From an uncultured Clostridia bacterium (GTDB lineage Bacteria; Bacillota; Clostridia; UBA1381), in assembly GCA_934476075.1 (NCBI GenBank), contig CAKSNH010000004.1, positions 71,559-135,558 on the forward strand: a stretch of DNA of 64,000 nucleotides, given 5' to 3'. Shown here piece after piece: positions 63,659 through 64,000 of the stretch; the stretch's first letter is position 1, and the number at the start of each line of letters is the position of its first letter. Under the pieces are notes generated by a model. It did not search any database. It saw nothing but the letters and a program-made list of their open reading frames with translations, and was not told the DNA's origin. The position numbers and the translations under genes were made by a program.

Positions 63659-64000
63659 TGGATAAATTAGGATTTGTTGAAATGATGTGCACCACAGTCA
63701 CTCACTCGCATTGCTACCGAACTCACCCTTGCCAACTAAACTTGGTCAACGTCAGTCGCACTACACTTTCATTCATATCTACACTTGCACTTTCCCACTA
63801 AACTTACCCTAACGGACACGCAAAAAGCGTATATCTACATTCCGTGGGCACAGAGGGTATGCCGTATCTATGCTTTGTTTGTGTATTATGTATACTCACA
63901 ACTTACCGCAAGCACTATGTTCTGACGGCACAAAATTCACGCTTCTAGGCAATAAGTGAATTTTGCCGACACATCGGGAATATTTATATTTGCAATAGCT
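63659..64000. other. Right-end region without a recognisable gene
   Basis: No coding frame with ribosome site. The base composition is less AT-rich than usual intergenic DNA here. ACTAAACTT occurs twice (about 63736 and 63797), and an imperfect inverted pair (CACAAAATTCAC / GTGAATTTTG) spans about 63927-63965. Nothing identified further. Confidence 0.4.

Overview
The window looks like chromosomal DNA of an AT-rich, spore-forming, Gram-positive anaerobe of the class Clostridia. The support is an alpha/beta small acid-soluble spore protein, the germination protease Gpr, S-layer (SLH) proteins, an A/V-type ATPase operon in the Enterococcus ntp order, a c-di-GMP-I riboswitch, and TTGACA-17-TATAAT promoters with GGAGG ribosome sites. 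No rRNA, tRNA, CRISPR or phage structural genes were seen. The genus cannot be fixed from the sequence alone.

Region 1 (1-20.8 kb) is an accessory cell-surface region, all on the minus strand. It holds (a) a giant secreted protein, cut off by the left edge (at least 2,781 codons), with a signal peptide, von Willebrand A domain, Ig-like repeats and RHS/YD repeats. Its leader contains a convincing c-di-GMP-I (GEMM-I) riboswitch followed by a terminator. (b) A 2,159-residue secreted GLUG-repeat protein. (c) Two tandem, translationally coupled large serine recombinases. (d) A secreted transglutaminase-like protein with an InlB-type repeat. The GLUG gene, with its own promoter and terminator, is bracketed by a 26-bp inverted repeat (25/26 identical) at 9077-9102 and 15816-15841. 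The right copy lies 41 bp from the recombinase operon. This is the most unusual structure in the window: a candidate recombinase-acted surface-protein cassette next to a second-messenger-controlled giant protein.

Region 2 (21-44 kb) is mainly housekeeping: tadA, an SASP gene, an MsmK/UgpC-type ABC ATPase, an EF-G-like GTPase, rsmE, a DEDDh exonuclease, nifS-nifU, and a long minus-strand gene series dprA-topA-trmFO-thioredoxin-like-gpr-TfoX-like-M16-M16. It ends with a large membrane glycosyltransferase that joins two GT-C modules.

Region 3 (44-54.6 kb) holds an ArsR-type regulator, ftsH, an ilvA-ridA-zinc-ribbon operon, a 1,090-residue SLH surface protein, dinB and a small SLH protein.

Region 4 (54.7-63.7 kb) is a complete ntpFIKECGABD A/V-type ATPase operon. 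Its c-subunit carries residues matching the Na+ ligands known from Enterococcus hirae NtpK. A strong terminator ends the operon, and the last 340 bp show no gene.

A dispersed repeat of about 100 bp occurs four times (near 20.9, 29.7, 44.2 and 53.8 kb). One copy supplies the C-terminal codons and stop of the exonuclease gene, and another sits in the leader of the ArsR-type gene.
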